Assembly: GCA_018223375.1 (NCBI GenBank)
Contig: JAGTTS010000001.1
Coordinates: 310,001 to 374,000, forward strand
Length of the DNA stretch: 64,000 nucleotides
Source: Clostridiaceae bacterium Marseille-Q3526
Lineage (GTDB): Bacteria > Bacillota > Clostridia > Lachnospirales > Lachnospiraceae
Direction: 5' to 3'
The notes beneath the pieces are model-generated. The model ran no database searches, was not told where the DNA came from, and was given only the letters and a program-made list of their open reading frames with translations. Both the position numbers and the translations under genes were made by a program. Positions 41,317 to 49,995 of the stretch are shown here, one piece after another (position 1 is the stretch's first letter; each line of letters begins with the position of its first letter).

Positions 41317-42066
41317 TCACCTCTTTTTCATTCTTCCGTACTGAAATATGATTTTATCTGTCATCCTGGACGCCTCGCTGCGCGTCAGGTATTCTATGTC
41401 AACAGATAGGTTTATTCTATGATATTTTGCCAATTCCCGCAAGCCTTCTTTTTGCTTTTTTGAGGCCGGCTGTTCCCTTTTTACCTTATAAATCAGGGGC
41501 TTTGGCAAAAAAGTCTCCTCATGTCCGGAAATGTTCAGAGCCCTGATTTTCTGATACAGGAAATGGGCCATTCTGGCGTCTGAGAGCGCCCGGTGGGCCG
41601 TCTCCTCCGGAACCTGATACCAGGCGCAGGCGGCGGACAGATTCTTTTTCTCCTCCTCTGGCATAAACCGGCGGCAGAGTCCCAGCGTATCAATGCCCGT
41701 TCTCTCAAAGGGAAAGCCTGCGTTGACTGCGGCCCGCTTTAAAAAGCTGTAATCAAAGATCACATGGTGGCCCAGAATCGGAAGATCGCCGCAGAAGTCC
41801 ATCACCTGGCCGATGACAGACTCCATGTCCGGCGCCTCCGAAAGCATTTCGTCCGTAATGCCTGTCAGCGCTGTGATCCGCTCCGGAAGGGGCTGGTGAG
41901 GATGAATAAGCAGGGAAAGCTCCTTCTCTATCTCCCCGTCCCTCACCCGGCAGGCTCCAATCTCTATGATTTTATCGCGCTTCGGATCCAGCCCTGTAGT
42001 CTCCAGATCCAGCGCCAGATAGGAGTTTCCCACCTGGGCAGGCGTCTCTTTTCTTTTCTCTTCCAT
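41317..42066 (-). CDS. DnaQ-like 3'-5' exonuclease (DEDDh)
   Basis: A 249-residue exonuclease. The three Exo motifs are present: YLALDLETTGLDP (Exo I), LPILGHHVIFDYSFLKRA (Exo II) and TAHRALSDARMAHFLY (Exo IIIh). The C-terminal ~70 residues (KKQKEGLRELAKYHRINL...) are extra to the core. It could be a proofreading subunit or a repair nuclease. The start is the ATG overlapping the nth stop (TGATG), so they are coupled; a longer frame up to 42177 was rejected since it would lie within nth. Confidence 0.88.
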   Translation of the reverse strand: MEEKRKETPAQVGNSYLALDLETTGLDPKRDKIIEIGACRVRDGEIEKELSLLIHPHQPLPERITALTGITDEMLSEAPDMESVIGQVMDFCGDLPILGHHVIFDYSFLKRAAVNAGFPFERTGIDTLGLCRRFMPEEEKKNLSAACAWYQVPEETAHRALSDARMAHFLYQKIRALNISGHEETFLPKPLIYKVKREQPASKKQKEGLRELAKYHRINLSVDIEYLTRSEASRMTDKIIFQYGRMKKR

Positions 42067-42722
42067 CACAGCTCCGCCTCTTTTCCAGGGCATTCCTCCC
42101 TCAGAAAGCAGTCCCGGCATCTGGGGTTTCTGGCTGTGCAGATCGTTCTTCCCAGTGTAATAATGTGGATATTCCACAGAATCCAGTGATCTTTTGGCAG
42201 CACCTTCATCAGCTCATACTCGATTTTCTCCGGGTCCTCCTCCTTCGCAAGCCCCAGCTTTCTGGAAATCCGCTTTACGTGGGTGTCCACCACAATGCTG
42301 GGTTCATTGTAAATATTGCCGCGGATTACATTGGCCGTCTTCCTGCCCACTCCTGCCAGAGTCAGCAGATCCTCCATCCGTTCCGGAACCTGGCTGCCAA
42401 ACCGCTCCACCAGCGCCTGACAGCAGGCAATGATATTCTTCGCCTTGGAATGGTAAAAGCCGATGGAGTGGATATCCTGCTCCAGCTCCCTCTGATCGGC
42501 GGCGGCAAACTTCTCCAGCGTGTCGTATTTTTTAAACAGAGTCTCCGTCACGATATTTACCCTGGCGTCCGTACACTGGGCGCTCATAATCACGGCGATT
42601 AAGAGCTGCCACGGCGTCTCGTGATTCAGGTAGCAGCGGTACTCTGTGCCGTATTCCTGGTCAAGCAGCTCAAGGATTCTCTTCACCCGCTCCGCCTTCT
42701 GGGCCTTCGTCTCTCGTCTCAC
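42066..42722 (-). CDS. nth: Endonuclease III, DNA glycosylase/AP lyase
   Basis: A 218-residue base-excision repair enzyme for oxidised pyrimidines. The helix-hairpin-helix LLTLAGVGRKTANVI contains the catalytic Lys, VVDTHVKRI the catalytic Asp, and four cysteines near the end (CTARNPRCRDCFLREEC) bind a 4Fe-4S cluster. It is coupled to the exonuclease gene by a TGATG overlap, suggesting a small DNA repair unit. Confidence 0.97.
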   Translation of the reverse strand: MRRETKAQKAERVKRILELLDQEYGTEYRCYLNHETPWQLLIAVIMSAQCTDARVNIVTETLFKKYDTLEKFAAADQRELEQDIHSIGFYHSKAKNIIACCQALVERFGSQVPERMEDLLTLAGVGRKTANVIRGNIYNEPSIVVDTHVKRISRKLGLAKEEDPEKIEYELMKVLPKDHWILWNIHIITLGRTICTARNPRCRDCFLREECPGKEAEL

Positions 42723-42797
42723 AGCTATTGTTCCCCTTTTTCGTAAAAATGATAAATGGTCTTTTGCTTCCTTCTTTCGCCCGGCTCTGCTGTTTCG

Positions 42798-44681
42798 TTA
42801 TACCCTCCTGATTCTGCCTGCCTCGATGATTCTGGCATTTCCGAGAAGCGCGTCCCGGCACAGATAGTCAAACAGCAGCATCCGGCCGTCCCGCATAACT
42901 TCCATGTGGGCCATCCGGCTCATCTGCCTGGAATCATACCCTTCATATCCTGTCAGACGGCGCGGTTCCTTTCCCTCTCTGATAAAAAACTGCTTTATTT
43001 CCTCCTTGAAGGGAGACAGATCTCTCGCAAAGGAGGGGCGGCTCTTGGCGTTTTCGCGAAGGTAAAGATCCTCTGTCAGCAGATCCCGGTACAGCTCCAG
43101 CCGGTCTGCCGGTTCCTCTGTCCGGTCTTCTGCCTGTTCTTCTGTCTGGCCCTCTGTCTGAGCGCTGGTCTGCACGCCTGTCTGAGGTCTCTTCCCCAGC
43201 GTTTTCTCAATAAACGCAAAGAGAATCTCGTACCTGGCGTTCCTGCTGTGGCTGACCGCCGAAAGTCCCTCTTCTCTGTAGTATTCCCGCAGAGACTCAT
43301 ACATGTCAAAGGGCGATAAAAACTCCTTCTGCAGCTCCTTCACAGTGTTTCTGAACTGGCCGCTGTTGTAGTAGATTTCCACCATCTCCTCCACGCCCTT
43401 CAGCCGGATCAGTTCCCCGTAAGACAGCCATCTGGTGGCCAGCACCTCGTAGGGAGGCGTGTCTCTGAATCGAAGGCCGTAGTCCTGCGCCCTCTCCTCC
43501 ATATAGGAGCCGGAGAGCACCTTCAGAAAGCCCAGCTGCAGCTGTTCCGGCTCCATGGCGTAAACCTGGTTAAAGGAACGCTTAAAGGACTCGTATCCCT
43601 CCCATGGCAGTCCTGCGATTAAATCCAGATGCTGGTGGATATTTCCAAACCCGTTGATCTGCCTGACGTGAGACTCCAGTTTTCCCAGATCCATCCGACG
43701 CCTGATCTCCCGGATCGTGTCCGGGTTCGTAGTCTGAACGCCAATCTCCAGCTGAACCAGCCCGGGGCGCATCTGGGACAGCAGAGAAAGCTCCTCCTCC
43801 GACAGCAGATCTGCTGAAATCTCGAAATGAAAGTTTGTGATTCCATTGTCGTGTTCCTGGATAAAACGCCAGATTTCCATGGAATGGCTCTTTTTGCAGT
43901 TAAAGGTCCGATCCACGAATTTCACCTGAGGGACGCGGTTCTCCAGGAAAAAGGCCAGCTCCCGCTTCACCCGATCCAGGCTCCGAAACCGCACCGTCTT
44001 ATCAATAGAAGAAAGACAGTAGCTGCAGGAAAAGGGGCATCCCCTGCTGCTCTCATAGTAGATAATCCTGTTCTCCAGTCCCTTTAAGTCACTGTAGACA
44101 AAGGGAATATCGTCCAAATCCATCAGCGGCGCAGGCGGATTTTTCACAATCTCTCCTGTTTCAGGGCCGCTGCTGCTTCCGCTTCCAGCCTCTCTTCGAA
44201 ACACAAGGCCCGGGATCTGTTCCAAGGCCTCGTCCCGCCAGACGGACGATCCGGCATCCTGTCTTTTTGCAGCGCCCAGAAGCCGGAAAAAGGTCTCCTC
44301 CCCTTCCCCGGCCATAACGCCGCGCGCCGATGGTTCCTTCCTTAAAAATTCCTCTGCCCGGTAGGAAACCTCCGGCCCTCCCAGCCAGATTTCCGTCTGG
44401 GGCAGCACCTTTTTCAGATCTCTTATCAGCTCCTGCACATAGAGAATATTCCAGATATAGCAGGAAAAGCCCACCGCGTCGGGAGCCTTCTCATAAATGT
44501 CCTGCAGAATATAATCCATCTGGTGGTTAATGGTATATTCTCCTATCTCTATCTCCCAGTCCGGCCCAGAAAAAGCCGTCCCCTGCTGTTTTCTCTTCTC
44601 GTCCGCGTACTTTTTCAGGCTGTAGACGCCCAGATTCGAGTGAATATACTTGGCGTTTACCGCCGCCAGCAAAAATTTCAT
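42798..44681 (-). CDS. B12-binding radical SAM protein with DUF4080 domain
   Basis: A 627-residue protein: N-terminal cobalamin-binding domain (AVNAKYIHSNLGVYSLKKYA, VGFSCYIWNILYVQELI), radical SAM domain with CPFSCSYC (CX3CX2C) and VQLEIGVQTTNPDTIREI, and a C-terminal DUF4080-type domain. The order matches radical SAM methyltransferase-like proteins whose substrate is unknown. A repeat-like T/E/Q-rich stretch (about residues 510-540) interrupts the C-terminal region. It begins on the base after the dCMP deaminase stop codon, so the two are co-expressed. Confidence 0.85.
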   Translation of the reverse strand: MKFLLAAVNAKYIHSNLGVYSLKKYADEKRKQQGTAFSGPDWEIEIGEYTINHQMDYILQDIYEKAPDAVGFSCYIWNILYVQELIRDLKKVLPQTEIWLGGPEVSYRAEEFLRKEPSARGVMAGEGEETFFRLLGAAKRQDAGSSVWRDEALEQIPGLVFRREAGSGSSSGPETGEIVKNPPAPLMDLDDIPFVYSDLKGLENRIIYYESSRGCPFSCSYCLSSIDKTVRFRSLDRVKRELAFFLENRVPQVKFVDRTFNCKKSHSMEIWRFIQEHDNGITNFHFEISADLLSEEELSLLSQMRPGLVQLEIGVQTTNPDTIREIRRRMDLGKLESHVRQINGFGNIHQHLDLIAGLPWEGYESFKRSFNQVYAMEPEQLQLGFLKVLSGSYMEERAQDYGLRFRDTPPYEVLATRWLSYGELIRLKGVEEMVEIYYNSGQFRNTVKELQKEFLSPFDMYESLREYYREEGLSAVSHSRNARYEILFAFIEKTLGKRPQTGVQTSAQTEGQTEEQAEDRTEEPADRLELYRDLLTEDLYLRENAKSRPSFARDLSPFKEEIKQFFIREGKEPRRLTGYEGYDSRQMSRMAHMEVMRDGRMLLFDYLCRDALLGNARIIEAGRIRRV

Positions 44682-45248
44682 CTACAGAGATACCTCTATC
44701 TTTCTTCCCGTTGGATTGTATTTGTAATACCTCACTCCCGCCGCGTCCAGCATCCTCTTAGAGGCCCGGACGGACGGCGTGTTTCCATATTTGTCGCTGT
44801 CGTAGACCAGTGTGCGGATGCCCGCCTGGATAATCGCCTTGGCGCACTCGTTGCAGGGAAATAAGGTAACATAGAGCTTGCTGCCCTCCAGACTGCCTCC
44901 CCTGTAATTCAAAATGGCGTTCAGCTCGCTGTGAGTCGTATAGAGATACTTGGCATTGTAGGGATCGTCTGTTTCGTGCTCCTTTCCCCACGGAAATTCG
45001 TCGTCCGAGCAGCCGATGGGAAATCCGTTGTATCCCATGGAGAGAATCTTATTGTCGCTGCTGACAATACAGGCCCCCACCTGGGTGCTGGGATCCTTGG
45101 ATCGCATGGCCGCCAGCTTGGCGACTCCCATAAAATACTCGTCCCAGGTAATGTAATCCGCCCTCTTTTCTGATTTGCAGACTCTGCCTCTGATTTTGAC
45201 TGTCTCTTCTGTCTTTGCCGTTTCCTCTGCTTTTTCTGCCCCGTTCAT
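44682..45248 (-). CDS. dCMP deaminase (cytidine/deoxycytidylate deaminase family)
   Basis: A 188-residue zinc deaminase forming dUMP from dCMP. The zinc and catalytic motifs are YTTHSELNAILNYRG and VTLFPCNECAKAIIQAG. An extra ~30-residue N-terminal polar leader (MNGAEKAEETAKTEETVKIR) precedes the domain; a later start is possible but AGGAGGAGG supports this ATG. It is followed directly by the B12 radical SAM gene. Confidence 0.92.
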   Translation of the reverse strand: MNGAEKAEETAKTEETVKIRGRVCKSEKRADYITWDEYFMGVAKLAAMRSKDPSTQVGACIVSSDNKILSMGYNGFPIGCSDDEFPWGKEHETDDPYNAKYLYTTHSELNAILNYRGGSLEGSKLYVTLFPCNECAKAIIQAGIRTLVYDSDKYGNTPSVRASKRMLDAAGVRYYKYNPTGRKIEVSL

Positions 45249-45318
45249 GGTACTGCCTCCTCCTGCTTTGCCGTTTTTAATTCCGGCGTTCGTTCACTCT
45301 GCCCTTTTGTTCCCGGCG

Positions 45319-46449
45319 TTATGCCTGAATGATCTGGTAGCCCGCCGCCTTATTCAGCCGGTTCATAATCGCCTGACCCAGCTCGTCGGCAGGAAAACTC
45401 TCGGAAAAGATCACGTCCGCCTCCAGATCGTCAAATTCTCTGAGCACAGCGTAAAGGTTGTGGGCCACCGTAGCCTCGTCTGCCCGCAGGCCGATGCTTT
45501 TTACCATTCCGGCCGGATAGAGCTCTTTCGTCTCCTCCGTGCAGATAATGCCTACTCTGAGCCCCTCCCCCAGCTTTTCAGCCGCCAGATGATTGATACG
45601 GGCCGTCACCGCCTCTGCGTCTCCCTCCACCAGAGTAAGCGACGCCTTGGGCGCATAATGGCGGTATTTCATGCCCGGCGCCTTGGGCTTCACGTCTGCC
45701 CGCATGGGGCCTGTGATCGCCGGATCCACATCCACCTTACCCACAACGCTGCCAAGCATTTCCATGGTAATAGCTCCCGGCCGCAGAAGAGTGGGAATCT
45801 CCTCCGTCACATCTACAATCGTAGACTCCACCCCAATTCCCACCGGGCCGCCGTCCACAATCAGATCAATTTTTCCGTCCATATCCTGAAATACATGCTC
45901 CGCTCTGGTAGGGCTGGGGCGGCCTGAAGTATTGGCGCTGGGAGCGGCGATGGGCACGCCTGCCAGCCGGATCAGTTCTCTTGCCACCGGATCGCTGGGC
46001 ATACGCACCGCAACCGTCTCCAGGCCTCCTGTGGTGCCGTGGGGCACGATCCTGCTCTTGGGAAATACTAAAGTCAAGGGCCCTGGCCAGAAGGCCTCTG
46101 CCAGCTTTCTTCCCGCCTCCGGTATCTCGGATACCAGCGGCTTCAGCCCGTCTAAATCGGCAATGTGGGCAATCAGCGGATTGTCGGAAGGGCGTCCCTT
46201 CGCCTCGTAAATCTTCTTAGCCGCCTTCTCGTCCAGCGCGTTCGCTCCCAGACCGTACACAGTCTCCGTGGGAAATGCTGCAAGGCCGCCGTTTCTGATC
46301 ACTGCTGCCGCTTCCTCCAGAACCTTTCTGTCCTCGTCCGTCAGAGTCTGCGGCCTGTTTCTGTCTTCCAGAGAAAAGCTCAGCTCCTCCTCCCGCATCC
46401 TTCTGTACGCCTCATTGATTTTTACAACCTTCGTTTTTATCTGATCCAT
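45319..46449 (-). CDS. ywlC: Threonylcarbamoyl-AMP synthase (Sua5 type)
   Basis: A 376-residue Sua5 enzyme that makes threonylcarbamoyl-AMP for the t6A37 tRNA modification. The YrdC domain shows GGLAAFPTETVYGLGANA, KGRPSDNPLIAHI, VAVRMPSDPVARELI and SANTSGRPSPT. The Sua5 C-terminal domain starts near MKYRHYAPKASLTLVEGD. An N-terminal extension of about 40 residues (with EAYRRMREEELSFSLEDRNR) is longer than usual. A promoter lies at 46563-46591. Confidence 0.92.
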   Translation of the reverse strand: MDQIKTKVVKINEAYRRMREEELSFSLEDRNRPQTLTDEDRKVLEEAAAVIRNGGLAAFPTETVYGLGANALDEKAAKKIYEAKGRPSDNPLIAHIADLDGLKPLVSEIPEAGRKLAEAFWPGPLTLVFPKSRIVPHGTTGGLETVAVRMPSDPVARELIRLAGVPIAAPSANTSGRPSPTRAEHVFQDMDGKIDLIVDGGPVGIGVESTIVDVTEEIPTLLRPGAITMEMLGSVVGKVDVDPAITGPMRADVKPKAPGMKYRHYAPKASLTLVEGDAEAVTARINHLAAEKLGEGLRVGIICTEETKELYPAGMVKSIGLRADEATVAHNLYAVLREFDDLEADVIFSESFPADELGQAIMNRLNKAAGYQIIQA

Positions 46450-46562
46450 GACCGTTTAACCTCTTTCTGGCAGCGTAGCTTCCCTTTCCTGTTTAGGCGA
46501 TCCGCCTGCCGTTCCTCTGTCTTCCTCATGTTCTTCTCTATTGCCTTTTGTATACTGACGCT

Positions 46563-46591
46563 ATCATAGCACAGGAATCAGGCAGGTGCAA
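46563..46591 (-). promoter_or_regulatory. Promoter of the Sua5 gene
   Basis: TTGCAC (46591-46586), 17-base spacer, TATGAT (46568-46563) on the minus strand. The leader just after it (TAGCGTCAGTATACAAAA) resembles the leader of the NifX-like gene at 32.65 kb. Confidence 0.65.
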
Positions 46592-46696
46592 GACTGCAGG
46601 CCCTGCGATAACAGTGCGGTGACAGCGCGGTGGCAGCGAAGTTTTCGCGGAAAGGTCTGTGTCCTTTTTCTCTGTTCCGGAAAAGATCTGAACCGC

Positions 46697-47410
46697 CTAT
46701 CTGGTATTTAAATATTCCATCACTCCCATGTGAATCGTCCATGCCATCCTGTCCTGATATTCCGGAGAATTCAGCCTGGCCGCCTCCTGCCAGTTAGAGA
46801 GAAATCCGCACTCCACGATCACAATGGGACATTTTACATGAAGCAGCAGATAATAACTGCTGTTTTCCTTGGCTTTTCTGGTATTCTGAGCCCCCAGAAC
46901 ATAATCGAACCGCCTTTGTACCGCCTCTGCCAGCCGTTTTCCTTTTACAGATCCAGTGTAGTAAAAGACCTGTCCGCCGGATACCAGCTCCTGGTGATAG
47001 CTGTTCTGGTGGATACTGACCACCAGATCCGGATCCGCCTCGTCAATCAGGCTGCATCTGGCCTTCATATCAGCTGATTTCTTTCTGGTATCCGTCTCGC
47101 TGTAAAGTCCTTTGTCTTCCTCCCTTGTCAGAATTGTCCTCACATCTGCCTGTTCCAGATAGCGGGCCAGCTTTTTGGCAATTTCCAGGTTAATATCCTT
47201 TTCCAGGCTCTGATCTATCCCCACCTTTCCCGGATCATTGCCTCCGTGTCCCGCATCAATCACCACCACCGGCTGTTTCGTACCCATGTGAACGCTTCTT
47301 CCCGCCGCGGAAAGTCCCGTATACCGAAAGACAGAAAATAAAAATACAGTCAGAAGCGCCGCGCAAAGCGCCCCTGTCATATGCCGCTTTATAAAATGGG
47401 CTGCTCTCAT
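46697..47410 (-). CDS. cwlD: N-acetylmuramoyl-L-alanine amidase, CwlD type
   Basis: A 237-residue Amidase_3 enzyme with an N-terminal membrane anchor (GALCAALLTVFLFSVFRYTG). Zinc and catalytic residues lie in VVVIDAGHGGNDPGKVG, LVVSIHQNSYH and VIVECGFLSNWQEA. In spore formers CwlD makes muramic-delta-lactam for the spore cortex; size and start match CwlD better than vegetative amidases. AGGTGG precedes the ATG. Confidence 0.88.
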   Translation of the reverse strand: MRAAHFIKRHMTGALCAALLTVFLFSVFRYTGLSAAGRSVHMGTKQPVVVIDAGHGGNDPGKVGIDQSLEKDINLEIAKKLARYLEQADVRTILTREEDKGLYSETDTRKKSADMKARCSLIDEADPDLVVSIHQNSYHQELVSGGQVFYYTGSVKGKRLAEAVQRRFDYVLGAQNTRKAKENSSYYLLLHVKCPIVIVECGFLSNWQEAARLNSPEYQDRMAWTIHMGVMEYLNTR

Positions 47411-47487
47411 CTCTCCACCTGAATGCGCTTCGTTCCGTTCAGTATATTCCGTTCCTATCCTGTCCCATGTCTGCCATCCGCGTACAG

Positions 47488-47542
47488 AAAATAGAAAAGA
47501 GAAAGTGGTTCTGATCCTTCGCTGGAACAGAAACGCTTTCTC
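47488..47542 (-). terminator. Terminator-like hairpin after the GH18 gene
   Basis: On the minus strand GAGAAAG (47542-47536) pairs with CTTTCTC (47505-47499), with an inner TTCTG/CAGAA pair, followed by T-rich bases. It contains GTTCC in the loop but otherwise matches the conserved-loop family poorly. Confidence 0.55.
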
Positions 47543-47581
47543 TCTGCAAAATGCACAGGAGCTTTCCTGGCTCTCCTTTTT

Positions 47582-49264
47582 CTATTTTTCTTCTTTGCTG
47601 TCCCACTGGATCACATCCCAGATTTCAGGACTTTCCAGACCCAGCTTCCAGCCGGCTGTTCCGGCCAGATCATATTTCCTGATTAAATCCATTTTAAGGC
47701 CAAGCGATTTCTCCTCTTCCATCCAGAGATACTCTGTGGCCGTTTCGGATTCCTTATGTTCGCCGTAGTATTGCCCCAGATCCTCCTGCCACGAAAGCTC
47801 CACGTCATTCTCATCAATCCACTCTTTGGCCTTGTAAATGCCGAGAGCCGACGAGGTCGTCTTCCCGTCCTCTTCTGTCCAGAGTCTGGTGTAGAATGGA
47901 ACGGCGTTGATGATTTTCTCCTTCGGAACCTCTAGAAGCGTATCTGTAATGCCCTTTTCCACAAATTCGATGGAAGCGGTAGAGCCCTTCTCGCCTCCGG
48001 CGTAATGCTCGTCGTAGCCCATGATAATCACATAGTCCGCCACGATTCCCTGCTCTTTCCTGTTATAATCAGCCGTGTACTCGGAAGGCACGTAATTATC
48101 CACAGAGAGGACAAGCCCCCGTTCCCGGCAGGCAATAGACATTTCCCTGATAAACTGGACATAGTGCGGCATCGCTTCAGGCTTCAGGCTCTCGAAATCC
48201 AGGTTAAAGCCGTCAAAGCCGTAGTTTTCTGCCTCCTCCATCATATCTGCAATCAGCTTCTGCCTGGTGGCGGTTTTGGACAGCAGGATCTCGGACTGGA
48301 CGTTTTTGCTGCATTCTTTGCTGAAATTGTCCAGCATGGCCCAGACCTGAAGTCCCTTCTCATGGGCCTTATCTACATAGCCTCTGCTGGCCAGGGATTC
48401 ATAATCCCCATCATTGCTGCTGAGCGTAAACCAGGTGGGCACAATCACATTGACTCCCTCAGACGGCTCTAAAAGCTCCTCCAGCTTTCCATTGGCCTCC
48501 GGAATCGTCACCTGATGAAACGCCAGAAGAATTTTCTCATCCAGGGAAATATTCTGGTACACCGGCTCTTTAAAGTCACTTTCCATCGTCTCAGAACGGA
48601 GATTTTTCAGCTTTCTGTTTTTTACATAGCCTACATGACCGTCCGGCGTAGCCACCTTTACCCATTTCTCATCTGTTTCCAGAACTGTAACGCTGTCCCC
48701 TCTTCTGCACTCTGTCAAAATCGGGCTCTTCACATCCTTTTTCGTCCTGACCTGCACCGTTCCGCGCACATCGGCCATAGGGACGTTTTCAAAGGTATCC
48801 TCAATAAACACACGTTTCGCATCGGTCCGGTCGAAGGCCTGGATTCTGACTTTCGTGTAATTTAGCACCAGCCCCATGGACACATAAACACCGTCCTCCT
48901 TCTCTAAAATCAGAGGCTGGCCGCCGCTTCCCACAGAACTGCCGTCAGCATAGAGAATCTCCTCCGGAAGAGCGTAAACCAGCATCTCCTCCCCTTCATC
49001 CCAGTAAAACCGGCTGTTGACGTTCTCGCTCACCCAGTCCATGGGCAGATACGTCTGGCCGTTTTCATAAATCCCCACAGCCTCCTGTTTTTCATAATTC
49101 AAATATAAAACTGTCTCATTTTTGTCTGCCTTATAAACGCTTGTTAAATCGGCGCGCTCCCTGGATGGTCCAAATTTCCAGTAAAGAAAAACGCCGCCTG
49201 TAATTACAGCCAGAAAAAACACTGCGCAAAATGCTTTTAAAATAGAATTTTTTCTGTTCTTCAT
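47582..49264 (-). CDS. Exported GH18-family glycosidase with stalk and SH3 domains
   Basis: A 560-residue protein anchored by an N-terminal helix (ILKAFCAVFFLAVITGGVFL). An amine-oxidase-like stalk domain (~50-140), an SH3b domain (VLETDEKWVKVATPDGHVGYV) and a C-terminal GH18 barrel follow. The catalytic motif is present as YGFDGFNLDFESL (DXXDXDXE). Relatives include cortex-lytic SleL/YaaH-like enzymes that cut peptidoglycan, so a wall or spore role with CwlD nearby is plausible. The start was set at 49264 (GGAGGATAGAT upstream). A structured leader and an extended -10 promoter stand in front. Confidence 0.85.
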   Translation of the reverse strand: MKNRKNSILKAFCAVFFLAVITGGVFLYWKFGPSRERADLTSVYKADKNETVLYLNYEKQEAVGIYENGQTYLPMDWVSENVNSRFYWDEGEEMLVYALPEEILYADGSSVGSGGQPLILEKEDGVYVSMGLVLNYTKVRIQAFDRTDAKRVFIEDTFENVPMADVRGTVQVRTKKDVKSPILTECRRGDSVTVLETDEKWVKVATPDGHVGYVKNRKLKNLRSETMESDFKEPVYQNISLDEKILLAFHQVTIPEANGKLEELLEPSEGVNVIVPTWFTLSSNDGDYESLASRGYVDKAHEKGLQVWAMLDNFSKECSKNVQSEILLSKTATRQKLIADMMEEAENYGFDGFNLDFESLKPEAMPHYVQFIREMSIACRERGLVLSVDNYVPSEYTADYNRKEQGIVADYVIIMGYDEHYAGGEKGSTASIEFVEKGITDTLLEVPKEKIINAVPFYTRLWTEEDGKTTSSALGIYKAKEWIDENDVELSWQEDLGQYYGEHKESETATEYLWMEEEKSLGLKMDLIRKYDLAGTAGWKLGLESPEIWDVIQWDSKEEK

Positions 49265-49299
49265 ATCTATCCTCCGGAAAAATCTGATGACATGTACTC

Positions 49300-49395
49300 G
49301 CAAACCCGCGCTCTGCGCTCTCTGTCTGCTCCGCAGACGGTTTGCTCGTTATCGCGGCGAAAAACAAATGTCACCTGCGGTGCCGCTTGTTTTTC
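49300..49395 (-). ncRNA. Structured 5' leader of the GH18 gene, three-way junction candidate
   Basis: In the minus-strand RNA GCAAACC (49345-49339) pairs with GGTTTGC (49306-49300); within it GTCTGC/GCAGAC (49338-49324) and GCGC/GCGC (about 49319-49308) form two inner stems. A separate hairpin GAAAAACAA/TTGTTTTTC (49395-49387 / 49367-49359) lies before it. It is not a riboswitch class I recognise. Confidence 0.45.
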
Positions 49396-49406
49396 TGCCC
49401 GCGTAC

Positions 49407-49415
49407 ATTATACCA
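49407..49415 (-). promoter_or_regulatory. Extended -10 promoter of the GH18 gene
   Basis: TGGTATAAT (49415-49407) on the minus strand: perfect TATAAT with a TGN extension and no good -35 box. It gives a leader of about 135 bases. The rest of the gap up to 49646 shows nothing clear. Confidence 0.55.
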
Positions 49416-49646
49416 CACTCCGGATAAATAGATTTGAACTTTTTCTTACATTTCTGTTTGATTTTTTGAGAGTCCGGGAAATTCCTGACAAAACGAAGAG
49501 CGCAGGCTTTTATCGCTGTGTTCAGGCATAACAGCATCCTCTGAATGTTCTCCTGCTCTGGGTTATGCCAGGATTTTCCCTTCTTCTCCTTCTATTTCCC
49601 AGGTTTCTCTATCTTTCTCTCTTCGATACCGTATCTCCTCTCTTCT

Positions 49647-49898
49647 CTATCTGTGATAAACCTTGTCAAACCGGATTTCCACCAGCCTTCCCGATTCATC
49701 TGCAATGTAATCTCCCATATAAAAAGCCCCGTCTTCCCGGATCTCTACGATTTTCTCAAGATCCTGCGGCCCCGGTTCCTTTCCGTCCACCAACACTGTG
49801 ACGCCCACCTTCTGAAACCTCTTGATTCCCTCCAGATAACGCCGCTTTTCCTCTGCTTCCCGTTTCCTCTTTTCTTCTGCTTTTTCGTACTTCTTCAC
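49647..49898 (-). CDS. Small basic hypothetical protein
   Basis: An 83-residue protein starting with GTG (AGGAG upstream). The first ~30 residues are a highly charged helix (MKKYEKAEEKRKREAEEKRR), then a short beta-rich part (VGVTVLVDGKEPGPQDLEKI, GDYIADESGRLVEIRFDKV). I do not recognise the family. It lies about 100 bases downstream of the P-loop gene on the same strand and could be the last gene of the kinase/P-loop unit. Confidence 0.6.
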   Translation of the reverse strand: MKKYEKAEEKRKREAEEKRRYLEGIKRFQKVGVTVLVDGKEPGPQDLEKIVEIREDGAFYMGDYIADESGRLVEIRFDKVYHR

Positions 49899-49995
49899 TT
49901 ATCTTCTCCTGTCTGAAGGGTAGCCTGAAATTCCTCCCAGGAGGTTTTATAACTCTAATATCGTGATATATTATGTCTATTCTGTCTGCCCTTCT

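Noticed and set aside
46600..46696. Further member of the conserved-loop hairpin family (TTCCGGAACAGAG)
   Set aside because: The flanking bases do not form a stem and the loop core GTTCC...GTCAC is missing.
47488..47542. GH18 terminator as a full member of the conserved-loop family
   Set aside because: Only GTTCC and a later TCA are shared; the rest of the loop differs, so it was kept as a plain terminator.
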